Position numbers and translations under genes: made by a program
Shown here: piece after piece, positions 23,396-34,500 of the stretch
How the letters are laid out: every line of letters starts with the position of its first letter
Numbering within the stretch: the stretch's first letter is position 1
Origin: Porites lobata
Taxonomy: Eukaryota; Cnidaria; Anthozoa; Scleractinia; Poritidae
Assembly: GCA_942486035.1 (NCBI GenBank)
Contig: CALNXK010000162.1
Location: forward strand, 1,186,001-1,250,000
DNA: 64,000 nucleotides
Reading direction: 5' to 3'
The notes under the pieces: generated by a model
What the model saw: the letters and a program-made list of their open reading frames with translations, nothing else
Told to the model about the DNA's origin: nothing
The model's database searches: none

Positions 23396-23870
23396 TAGCC
23401 GTGCATGACCGTACAGCAATGTGGGGATAGGCAGGGCTTTGTAGGGCTTATGTACGCCTATACAGGACTATTCCCTGCTTTGTACGGCTATTAACGGCCA
23501 TGTACTGCTCTGCAAGGCTATGTGCGGCCTTGCATTGCTGTGCACGGCTATGTACGGCTTTGTACAGCTACGTTACGGCTATACACGGTTATACACGACT
23601 ATGTACGGCAATGTACGGCCGCGCACTGCTGTGTACGGGAATGCACGGCTGTGCACGGCTATGCACGGCTATTTTGGGCTTACGTACAGCTATGCGCGTC
23701 TATTCCCTGCTTTCTACGGCTATGCACGGCTATGTACAAACGTTCTAGCTAGAAAACCAGTCTTTAAGAGCTAGGTAGGGGTATATAGGAATATGAAGTG
23801 CTATGTACGGCCATGTAGGGCTATGTAGGGCTATATAGGGCTATGAAGTGCTATTTAGTATAGAGCTGGG
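23396..23870. repeat. Inverted-orientation part of the decanucleotide satellite
   Basis: From about 23430 the units read GTACGGCTATGCACGGCTAT, the reverse complement of the main array, and then decay to GGGCTATGTAGGGCTATATA. Open frames on the plus strand here are the same artefact as on the minus strand in the main array. Confidence 0.85.
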
Positions 23871-24359
23871 AACAGTTACATTGCATATTAAGTAATGTGA
23901 AATCACTATATGATGGTTACACCAGTTACCTACCGCGGGGCGTGGTGATTCTTCGGCTCACAGCTCGGTTTATTCTTAGACCAATCAGCTGTGTTTGGTA
24001 TCTTTTGGTTGAGACTTTTAAAATTTGATGGCTTCTAAAAAGCCGTTGTTTTTTTTCCGTTAAGTATCAACTTAGTTTTAAAAGTTTTATTCAGTTCTCG
24101 TTAAGTTTTCTATAACGATATATTATTTTACACGGGTTGCCTCTTTAAAACAGCTTTCAAAAATAATTTCACCGGCCAAGCGTTGTTTCCACATAAACCA
24201 TGATCTCTATGCTGAACCATGTTTTGGCCCTACTTGGGCCTTTAATTATGTATTTACTTTAAAATAGTTTGCAACGCTGGCTATTAATACGAAGTCGTGC
24301 AGCGGGACTAAAGTACCCTTACTAGCTGCAAAGTCCTTAGTTTTGACGCAAAAACCTTC
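23871..24359. other. No gene seen
   Basis: AT-rich unique sequence between the satellite and the palindrome array. Confidence 0.4.
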
Positions 24360-24622
24360 CGTACGTATTTGCTACGGTAGCAAATACTCACTTACGTAGC
24401 AAATACCTACCTGTAAGTATTTGCTACCGTAGCAAATACCTACCTCGAGTAGCAAATACCTACCAGTGAGTATTTGCTACCGTAGCAAATACTCACTTAG
24501 GTAGCAAATACCTACCAGTGAGTATTTGCTACCGTAGCAAATACTCACCAAGGTAGCAAATACCTACTAGTGAGTATTTGCTACCGTAGCAAATACCTAT
24601 CGATCGTAGCAAATACGCACAT
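24360..24622. repeat. Tandem palindromes of GTATTTGCTACCGTAGCAAATAC
   Basis: At least four near-perfect copies of a dyad whose half is GTAGCAAATAC, spaced by GTAGCAAATACCTACCAGTG and similar, with a repeat period near 60 bp. Half-sites continue to 24620 and recur at 17.93-18.97 kb. Confidence 0.9.
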
Positions 24623-24629
24623 GAATCTG

Positions 24630-24631
<2 letters not shown>

Positions 24632-24717
<86 letters not shown>

Positions 24718-24718
24718 C
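24632..24718. repeat. (CT)n microsatellite, long
   Basis: More than 75 bp of CT dinucleotides. Both strands are open only because of the repeat. Confidence 0.97.
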
Positions 24719-26135
24719 TTTCTTCTTCTTTTCTTGTTTCATTGTCTTTTTTGATACTTAGATGCGCACTGGAAAGCATATTTAGATTCATTTCGGTCAT
24801 CGGATTGGGAAAAGGGCAAGTTGGCTCAACGGCTCCGATCGAGTTAGGGAGCTGAGTCCAGTCTCTGATCCATCAGAGGGGAAGGAACCAATTTATTGTG
24901 GGTTTGCTTTGATGTAACATGAATTCAAAGGTAGATTTTAGGGAAGAAGGTTTTCGCGGTAAGAAGACCAACTGAAACTAACTTCCAACAAACATAACCC
25001 ACGACATAAGCAAACTCTTCCTCGAAAAGACACCCACTGACAAATAATCTCAGCTCTGTTACTGGACGGAAAAGACTCAAAGACGTCGGTCGCCTGATTT
25101 GTTTAATCACTCGTATGATCATAGACCCAATGGAAACCCTTTAGCCCTATTACCATAATTAATCAGTTATGTGCCAGTGCTCCTATATTTCTTATCGTTT
25201 TATAATGAATCATGAATTAAAATTGAATGAAAATTTGATAAACTTACTGTAATTTGGCTCAAGTTAGAAGTACAAAAGTGGGTAATATCTCAGAACTAAT
25301 TTGATAAACAAATCACCTCATGTTTAGTTTGCTTCTACGATGTTTATTCACTTTTTGTGAAAGATCGCAAACGAGCGAGTGAGCGAACGAGTGAGACCTA
25401 CATAAACACAACATTTTCCATCATTATTTCCAACGTTTAAGGTTCAGGTAGCTAGGGTTATTTGTACACTTACTAACTTACTGCTTACCTTGAAGACTTA
25501 CTCTTCTTTGTATATCGATCAAGTTGCTAGTGAGATATAATTAACCAGCCGAAAGGCACAAGCGATATTTATATGTTGCCCAAGGTCAAATACCAAGTCA
25601 TGAAATTTCCGCAAAGTTTATTTACTTTACTAACTTACGTTTTAAAGTAAAGTTACTTTAAGGGAACTTTAAACTAACTTCTAAATGCGTATGCCTAATT
25701 GAAATAGTGACGTCAGGACATTTCCTTTATACTTTAAGTACCGAACAAGATTCATTGAATTTCTGCAATTGACTTTCATCAAACTCAAAATGTCGTACGA
25801 ATTCAGTCGTTAAAATTCGCACTCATTCTTGAAAGAACCTTCGTGTAGAGAACAGCAAATAATATCAAAAATTTAGGATTCTCTTTCAATTGATTGTATA
25901 TGAAAAGGGTAATACCTTGGAAAATGTTATGATATCTTCAGGAAATTTCTGAATACCACATGTATACGGAAAACGTTTATGCTCATACACGCTTAAATGC
26001 ACAAAAAGATTAAATAAAGATGGTGATTGTATGTCATGTCTCAAGGAACGTTCGTTTGTGGGTGCAGTTTGATAAGTTTCCTTTAATTACAATTTTGCTG
26101 CGTTTGAGTTTTTTTTGAATTAATACTGTCACATA
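24719..26135. other. No gene seen
   Basis: AT-rich unique sequence. A minus-strand frame at 25122-24925 has no motif and no splice support. Confidence 0.4.
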
Positions 26136-26254
26136 CCCTGCGAGCAGAGGCTATATTTTCGCGGTATGAGCTGGCGTTGGAAAAGTAGTTGTCGGCAGGG
26201 GCTACTTTTCAGACGCCTGCTTATACCGCGAAAATGCAGCATCTGCTCGCAGGG
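26136..26254. mobile_element. 119-bp MITE with TA target duplication
   Basis: Ends CCCTGCGAGCAGA and TCTGCTCGCAGGG are perfect inverted repeats, extended inward by TATTTTCGCGGTAT / ATACCGCGAAAAT. TA flanks both sides (26134-26135 and 26255-26256), as for Tc1/mariner-type insertions. Confidence 0.85.
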
Positions 26255-27994
26255 TAACTGTCACACTTCCGAGATCAGAAATACGGCGAAAATAATCCTT
26301 TGTTGCGGTGTACGCAAAAGAAGGAGGTAGGAGTAGTGTAGAAGGAGGTTAAAAATATTCAGCAGCTTGCACTCAGGTAATTGTTCGTTGACGATAAAGC
26401 GATAAATCTACTCCTTTCGCGTAACCGACTTAAAAGTAAAGAGGTTTTGTTTCGTCCGTTTGTTTCGTGAGCAAAGACGACAGCGACGTTAGCGAGAACG
26501 GCAAAAAACTAGATTGACAAAACAACAACTCTGCACGTGCATAACGGTTTTTTGGCATTTCGCTGCCGTCACTGCACGACTACGACGTGAAAATGCCTAA
26601 TGTCAAGTTTTGTCGGGGCGGGGGGGAAGGTGTGAACACAAGACAACGACTTTCTTGCCAAAATTTTAGGAATAAAGCGTGCAGGAACAAAGTTGGAAGC
26701 AGTGCGACTTGACTTTTTGAGTGACGTTTTCGTAACATCGTAACAGCATCAGTGGTCAGCATTAGTGAAAATACCATTAGTTCTGTGAAGCTGTTCGAGG
26801 AACCGAATATTTTTTGGCATGCAACTTGAATTGACAGAAACTAATATCGAGAAATCCACTCTCTGGGGTCCAGGTCCTATGATGACCGCAAGAACCGCAA
26901 AACTGGGGGTAACTTCAATCATGAAGGCTATGCAACTTGATCTCAAATTTTTACCTACCTTTGCCGTCACTTCTCAAAATCATTAATACTTCAAGAAATA
27001 ATGGCTGACCACTTCTTTCCAAATGAAAATGATTTTGATATTTTCTGTCGTGTTCGGCAGTATTTTAACATCTCTAGTTCTCAGTATGACGCCAGTCATC
27101 TAAATTTAATGTTCATTTTAGAATAAGAACAATTGACTAGGAAGACTGAAACGTGGCTTAAATCCACTAACATGTATTCAATAATTACTTGAATACTGAT
27201 TTTACTCATGCACATTCGACGTTTATCGGAATTGATTTAATTTAGCATAACTCAAAACTGTGGAAGGAGAAACGACAAAACTTTCAAATGTGCCCAACAG
27301 AAAGAGAAATGCAGAGACTCATGATTGAAAAGCACGGAATTCGAAATTGAATGAGGTTAGCACATTCCCCCCTGGTCCACCCGTAACCGCCCGTGCGGAT
27401 CCACGTCCCTTGCATTGCTTGTGACGTCATCAGCTTTAAAGGTCAAGGACAACTTTTTAAAGAAAACTACTTCAGCTCCTTCGACATTTAACTTGTGCAT
27501 GCGCATCCCATACCAGAATCAGGACGACCCAGTTGCTTAAACGGAATTTAGCCAGTGTTTAACAAAACTGCGTTCTTAGCCATTTTCAGTTTGCCGAACG
27601 CTTTTTAGCCTGCGAAAACAACCGTTTCTCCTCGCTCTTCGCCGCTGAGCACGTTTCGCGAGGAGGAACGTCTGCGACTCAGCGACAGAAATTCCATACT
27701 GCTGACGTAAAATCTGTCCGGAATCCGGTCAGAAGCGCTGATTGGTCGACGGAGTAGTTACATTAGTTATTGTTTACGAATGACAGACAAAAGACATATG
27801 GCCACACAAGTCAAATGTAAACGCAACGAATCTCTAACAAAACAGTCAATATTTGTGGAAAATAGTCTTCTCTAGAAGAAGCATTTGAGTTCGTTCGCAC
27901 ACACTTTACCAAAATCGACCAGGAGAAACGTAAAATTGAACAAATTTTGCGTTTGGAACCCCATGACTACCGGATTTATTATGAAATAATTAAA
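26255..27994. other. No gene seen; scattered repeat-like pieces
   Basis: A stretch near 27545 (AATTTAGCCAGTGTTTAACA then TTCTTAGCCATTTTCAGTTT) recurs near 30595. No supported exon was found on either strand. Confidence 0.4.
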
Positions 27995-28710
27995 ACAATA
28001 ATAATAAAGTCTTTATTCATCAGAAGATAAAAAATACATATCTTTTGTTACAATTAAGTGTAAAAAGTTTTGAAAAAGATAAAACGTAAGAATTAAAAAT
28101 CCAGTATATTACATAGCTTATTCATATTTAAAAACTAAACGGTTAATGAAAGGGTTTTTAAAACGCATAGTGTTAATCTTGGGTTTAAAACAAGTTTCGT
28201 TCCTAAGATTGTAACTGGACGGTTTAACACGAGGCATAATATATAGATAAAAGTGGATGCCTTTAGCATTTATTTAGTAACTTTTCTGAAAATTCTACGG
28301 TCTTGCCTCCAAGAAATCATAATCACTTACAGGCTTAGACGTATATTTCCTTTTGAAACAGCGGTCTAAGAAACATTGTACAGGTGTAAGATCGGACTCG
28401 GACGAGGCGTAGACAGATAATGCGTAATTAATATTAGGTAGAACTATTGTATTAAAGAGAAGGTCTATTTCTGACTGATTGTACCCCTCTTTGCCCAGCG
28501 TTCTAAGGATATGTAGGGATTTGTTAGCTTTAATAAGTTTGTTCTTCACGTGCACTGATAATTTGCTTTCACATTGGAAGGTGACGCCAAAAATCTCAAC
28601 TTCTTTACAGCTTGGTATCATCCTAATAGGTGAATAGAGATCGTAGTTGCCTCTCTTTTTGATCGTCAACTCTTTTTTATTTGCTTGGGTTGCAAGACAT
28701 TCCATTTGTA
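27995..28710 (-). pseudogene. LINE 3' part (RT C-terminus plus 3' UTR)
   Basis: Minus-strand frame 28705-28295 reads KEVEIFGVTFQCESKLSVHV, KANKSLHILRTLGKEGYNQS, LLFNTIVLPNINYALSVYAS and so on, a classic end of a non-LTR reverse-transcriptase ORF. The 3' UTR runs left and ends near 28000 with AATAAAGACTTTATTATTAT on the minus strand, i.e. a polyA-like signal plus simple tail. Confidence 0.8.
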
Positions 28711-28839
28711 TTCGTCCAATCTAAAAATCGGTGACACTAACTGATCGGAGTAGTCTACCTCCTTCCATACAGGAGTAATAATTGTATTTTGTATTTTTTT
28801 GTATTTTTTATTTCGACCTTTTCTGAACAACAAGACAAA

Positions 28840-29546
28840 AGATGCTAATCCAATATTCCTTAGAAACAAACATGAGGATGGCATTATTGAAGATCAAAGC
28901 AAGTTGCTGAGACTCTTGCCAACTGTTTCTCCACTATTGCATCTGATATCGGTGGCAACCATGTGATCAGTTTAACTGAAAATGAATTTGACAACCACAG
29001 TAGCGTTCAAATGATCGAAACCATCTATAGCAACCCTTCATTTCAATTCAAACATGTAAATACAAAAAGACGTACAAGACTTATTTGAAAACCTCAGTCC
29101 TAGAAAATCTTGTAGTGACACTGGACTAATGCCTAAATTGATGAAGAAAGTTGCAGAGGGATTGCACCATCAGTGACGAATGTTTACAACAGATGCATTG
29201 AAACTAGTAACTGGCCAGCTATATGGAAAAGGGGAGAGCTCACTCCTATTTTCAAGAAAGGGGACAAGCAAAATGTAGAATTAACGACCTATCACTACGC
29301 TTCCGATTATTGACAAGGTTTAAATCACTGCTTAGCAAACAAATAACCCAATATTTTGACCCAGCCTACTCTATATCCAAGATTGACAGCATACAGAAAG
29401 AATCACAGCTGTGAAACGATATTAATAAGAATTACAGAGGACTGGAAACATGCTACTGACAGAAAAGAATCAGTGACCATTCTATCTAAAGACATGGGTA
29501 AGGCTTTTGACTCGCTATGTCACAATTTAGTCCAACTTTGGTCCCT
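28840..29546 (+). pseudogene. LINE 5' part (RT N-terminal region), inverted relative to its 3' part
   Basis: Shifting frames give SKVAETLANCFSTIASDIGG, LFENLSPRKSCSDTGLMPKL, RGELTPIFKKGDKQNVE, TAYRKNHSC and KESVTILSKDMGKAFDSLCH. The last includes the first catalytic Asp block of the RT. It carries several frameshifts. It faces away from the 3' part at 27995-28710 and is interrupted at its right end by a 152-bp MITE. Confidence 0.75.
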
Positions 29547-29699
29547 TAGCCTGTTCCAGGCGTTCAGATAGTGGGGAGCGGTGCGAAGTAAAAGGAGCGC
29601 GAAAAAATAAAAGCACCTCTCTCCCCAGTCCCCCTCTACTTTTCATCGCTTTCTTTACTTCGCACCGCTCTCCACTATCTGAATGCTTGGAAGAGGCTA
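29547..29699. mobile_element. MULE-like MITE with 9-bp target duplication
   Basis: The ends TAGCCTGTTCCAGGCGTTCA and, inverted, TAGCCTCTTCCAAGCATTCA are followed by GATAGTGG in both arms. The direct repeat TTGGTCCCT flanks it at 29538-29546 and 29700-29708. A 9-bp duplication is typical of Mutator-type elements. It inserted into the LINE fragment. Confidence 0.8.
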
Positions 29700-29709
29700 T
29701 TGGTCCCTT

Positions 29710-31549
29710 GAATGTTACATCGTCAAAACCCACAAATAACAGAGTATTACAGTCAGAAACCTCGATAAAATGAACAACGTAACCACAGTATTACCAGTAA
29801 CATTCTTACCTTCCTCTGTTGCAAAGCGCACGGAACAGGATCTTGACTTAGAGCCCCCTTCAAGGAAGGGTGAGGGTAGTTTGTACGTCCCTTAATAGTC
29901 TGAATTTCAAAACCTTTCGTTCCACGTATTGAGGAGAAAGTCGTGTCCCCGTCCGCATTTACTTATTGTATCTGCTCTTGCCATCGTCACTGTCGCAGTT
30001 TTAACGTATCTTTGTGTCGTTCGTCGCCACAGTCCCTTCAAGCCTGTTATATCGGGGTTTTCAACGTAGTTTAGAAAGTTGGCAAAACGTCCGCGAACTC
30101 CACTCATGTTATTCAGTATGGCGTATTTTATAAGCGTTTGTGGGACGTGTAAAGAGTAAAGAATTCATTACCCAATCTAAATTTACTGTATTACTAAAAA
30201 GTACATCTCGGGTAAGGCGCAGTGTTCCCTCTTCAGAAAAAGTAAATTTGCAGCTCATCAAATGTAGCCCAGAAGATGTACAGTTGAATATCCTATTCAG
30301 TAGGGCTTCAGTAGATAAAGTAGGCAAATCACGTTCAAAGGGAAAATCATTTCTACAGTGTTTTTAATCCTCTTTTTTAACGTTCAACTGTTATCTAGCC
30401 TTACGATATGGAGCAACTATACCATAACATAACTGCCATAAATAGAACCACTCTTTTAAGCAGTTTCACGTTTTTAGAAACTGGTCAGTATACTACTAAA
30501 CAGCGACAAAGGTGTCGTGGGTCAGGTACCATTAAAACATTACGAGAAGCACGACAAAGACTACAAAACTCAAAGGGGCAGTTATTTAAATGAAGTTTAG
30601 CCAGTGTTAAATAAAACCACGTTCTTAGCCATTTTCAGTTTGCCCAATGTTTTTATCTTAACACCAGTTATCGTGAAAAGGTCCATGAAAGCATAAGGCG
30701 TAGACTGGAAGAGCACTTATTTTGTTAAAATTACCCGCTAAGGAAGATATCTGGAGGTCCAAAGATTTGCTAAACCGCGGTCTAAGTTAGACTTCGTTTA
30801 AATAACCGACCCAAATTCTTTTGGTGCACTCAAGTCTCAAGTTGGTGATAATTTCAACTGGGTCTTGGCCTAAACTAGTCTGCGACACAGCCGTTTTTAT
30901 TGTCGTCAACCAACCCTCCTCCCCACATGGGGAGCTGTGATTGGAGGATTCACTGTACCACAAATGTGGCGCGAACACCTTCCAGAAAATGGGAGCTGAA
31001 TTCTAATTAGCTAACCGCGGGAAAGGAATGTTGTTCGAATGTGAGTAGCCTTTTTTGAGGAGGAGCGTTGCGTGACGACTTTGTAGCAGACTAGGCCTAA
31101 ACTGGCTTTGACATCTTCGAGACTGATAGATAAGTTCAAGCGATGACCAAGTCTGTGATAGCCCGACGTCTCTTGGTTGGTGTAATGCAAAGCCCAGTCG
31201 AGGGTAAGCTTTTCTCAAGTTTGTTAGATGGGGTGCAGGGTCCTCCCTGGTTGTCAGTTGGCCGAAACTGGCCCTGAATTTCCAGGGGTCTGCTTAGCAT
31301 CAGTGTTAAGGCTGATAGACGACACGATCGGTGGCAAAGACTTTAAGAGCCCACTGGATGTTTTTTGGTGCAATTGCAATCACAGGAGCATCGCCAAAAC
31401 TGGTCCTGAATTCCTGGCATCTACAGCATCAGTTATAAACTGGCAATACCTCAGGAAGCCCCAGGAGATGATAATGGCGGTCTTATCATCAACACTTTCA
31501 GAGACGATAATGCTGCTTTGCCTTTGCTAGGCCGTCAGGCGACTATAAT
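29710..31549. other. 3' flank of the receptor gene, no other gene seen
   Basis: Contains the second copy of the ~55-bp stretch also found near 27545 (30595-30655). Several short frames lack motifs. The right end probably includes the 3' UTR of the minus-strand receptor gene. Confidence 0.4.
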
Positions 31550-34500
31550 TTAGACGAGCATTTCGTAGTGGTTGTTCACTAAGGGTTCCTCAATTTCGTC
31601 ATAGCCATGAACTGGAGCGGACATTTCACCCTGTCAGAATGGTGAAAGAGTTTAATGAAGGTTTGAAAGTCATGTTTGACTATGTTACTCAATTGATTCA
31701 AATTCTTTCCACATGTATTTCTTGTCTGTTTTAACAATAAACAGTTCTCATCACCCACAGTAAAATTTTCAAATGATTAATATCATGGGTGACAAACTTA
31801 TAATTTCACATGTGAAATTACAAAATTGCCACGACAACGTTGCATACGTTTCAGTCCTTATGAAGACGTCACAGCATTGAAAGACGCTTTAGGAAACGTA
31901 AAAACACGAAAGAGCAAACCAAGGCGGATTCTAAAAGGTAGTTTGTCGAAAAATTCTGAAAATTATGAACTCAAGCCAACATTTAAGCTCTAAACATTTT
32001 AGTACGTGGACTTCTCGATCGATACGTTAAGTATGTCAAAAACGCACCTTTGTACGAGCGTAATTTGTAACCAATTATATGAATAAGAAATGGCATAGCA
32101 GGCATACTCGTGAAATAAGGGAATTATTTCTCTTGCGTATTGTACAAATCCTAATTTTTTCCGAATTTGAACACGAATAAAGTTATTCAATAATTTCACT
32201 CGTCATCATTTGATTACACATACTAATTTCACGAAAAAATATGATGCAAAGGTGTAACTTGAGCACACGTGTTTAAATAATACAGAGGACGATGTTGCCT
32301 TGCTTACCAATAAATTCGCCAGTGGCTGCACCTCTCTTTCCTCACCTCTTCTACAAATATAACGTGCAAAAGAGCAAATATTTAATTTTCGATCAGAAGC
32401 AACTCAAATTAGCTGAGACACTCACAGTTATTTTCAAATGACATGCAGAGCAGTTGGCAAATACCAAGATGCTTTCACGACGCACGAATGAAATGAAAAT
32501 TACTGTAAGGAACATTTCTTTTGTTTTATTCTTGGATTTCCACCACTGGAATTCCAGTAACAATACATGGCGTAAGAAATGCGACAATTTCTTTTGTTTG
32601 GTTGTTTTTTTTTTTGGAAAGTTAAAAACTGCCTGCTTTAACAAATATAATCTCTACCTTTAGCCGCATTTCTCACCTGCAAACACATCTGGCGACAATG
32701 AAAACCAGTGCTACTCCACTTGTTGCCCCAGCCAAACTAATAAGTACTATCTTTAGAACACTTGGTTTGGAATCCCGCGAGGAGAGCAGCTTTTTATCTA
32801 CAAAAAGACGCGCAAAAATGCCATTAAGTGACTGGAATAAGGGATTGCCTTTGTCCAAGCTTGAAGTCTTAATCCTAGTTGTTTAACAGGTGCGTTATGC
32901 ACTGGATAAATAACTATCCGGTGGATAACGCCATCACTTCCTCTAATACTTATCCACTAGATAGTGATTTATCTGCGGGACCCAGTTGTTCGAAGACCGA
33001 TCAGCGCTTAATCCAGGGTTAACTTTAACCCGGGTTTCTTTTTATTTTGTTCAAAAACATTTTCTCGGATAATTTTCTCTGTTATTTTTAAGCGCATCCA
33101 ATCATCAACTAGCTGACAAAAACAATTAATTAAAACTGAATTTCAAATGTACTTTTTAAGGTTTCATATCTGAATGCAAATTTCGCACTGACCCTGGGTT
33201 ATCTTGACCCAGCTTTGAACAACCCGACCTCGGTGGATAGGGATATCCAACGTTTGAACACCCGGATGGGGCCTGGGGTTACAGTAACAAAATTGGTGTT
33301 AGTAACAGCACTTCGCACAGTTAAGTTTTATCTGCTATCATACTTAAATGGAAATGTTGTTTAACCAACCGTATGAAAGCATGCAGACCTAACTAGACTC
33401 TACTTAAGTCCTACTAATAGTACACTGTATGTCTACTTAAACAGGAGCTACCTGAGTGATAGCAGGCTCTCTATATTTCACGCATTCATTGCATTTCGCC
33501 ATTTGAGTTAGTAACGTTTTTAGCAGAACTTTCAACAATTGATTCGAACAGCAAATGGCTTTAGGAAAAAATAAACGTCAAGAATGAGTGATAGGGTTTT
33601 ATATCGCTGATTCAATAAAGGTTGCTTGGGCATTGGGAAGCTATTGTTTGGTGGTCACTCAAGTAACTCATTGCATTGTTCGAAATGCCCAAATGCTCAA
33701 TGCACAATTCCCAATGACCTACTACCAAAGCAACCTTTTTTGATTTAGCTGTATAACAAAGCGTGCTGTCTTTCACAGCTCATCTATAGATATGTGACGT
33801 CCATTCAATGATTCACCTTCTATTTTTCCCGGCTTAACACAGATATTGCTGATGGCACTGCAGAGCTGTGGTCCATTACAAATCCTCATCCAAACAGAGC
33901 ATTTATCAGTTGCTTGTATGCCAGGTAAAGCCACACTTCGAACAGTTGAATTAGTCAGTGAAACAGTTCTTTCTATTTTACGAGAACCTCTTTGACAACG
34001 GTAACTGATTTTCGTGTACTTTAAAGGACCATTCCAATTCTTGGAGGGTGGAAACTGGTTGAGAGAAAAAACTCTTCTGTCAAAGAATGCAAGCTAAGTG
34101 CTTTTTGAAATGACGAATATTTAACGATTATTCCTCAAGCCCGCTATTGACTCAGAGGCCACGAACGCGATAGCAATAATTGTTTTAGTAAAATCCAACT
34201 AGTTGGTCAAAAATATCGAGACCAAACAACTCTAGCTAGTTAAAGCTAGTTTTTAATCCTTTTTTGCCGCCAAAAAGACGGCGCTTTTCGCTACTAGTGG
34301 GCTAAACACATAGCCTAGTAGTAGCTCAACCAATCAGAACGCAGCATTGTTAATAGACCACTAGTTGGATTTTACTAAATGAAATTAGTTTACATTCATC
34401 ATTTCATCTTATTCTTTCCCGGGTACATTACGAACCAATATAATGACCAGCTCCCAGTTGGCTTGCTACCTCAGTTGGTCAGCGCTGCACAGGTATCGAA

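Noticed and set aside
24360..24622. CRISPR-like look of repeated palindromes
   Set aside because: Spacers are themselves near-identical repeats and the context is a metazoan genome; this is a minisatellite of dyads.
24570..24800. Open frames of Ser-Leu and Arg-Glu repeats on opposite strands
   Set aside because: Produced by the (CT)n microsatellite.
31228..31530. 100-codon plus-strand frame just past the receptor's stop
   Set aside because: No motif; it overlaps the receptor's likely 3' UTR on the other strand.
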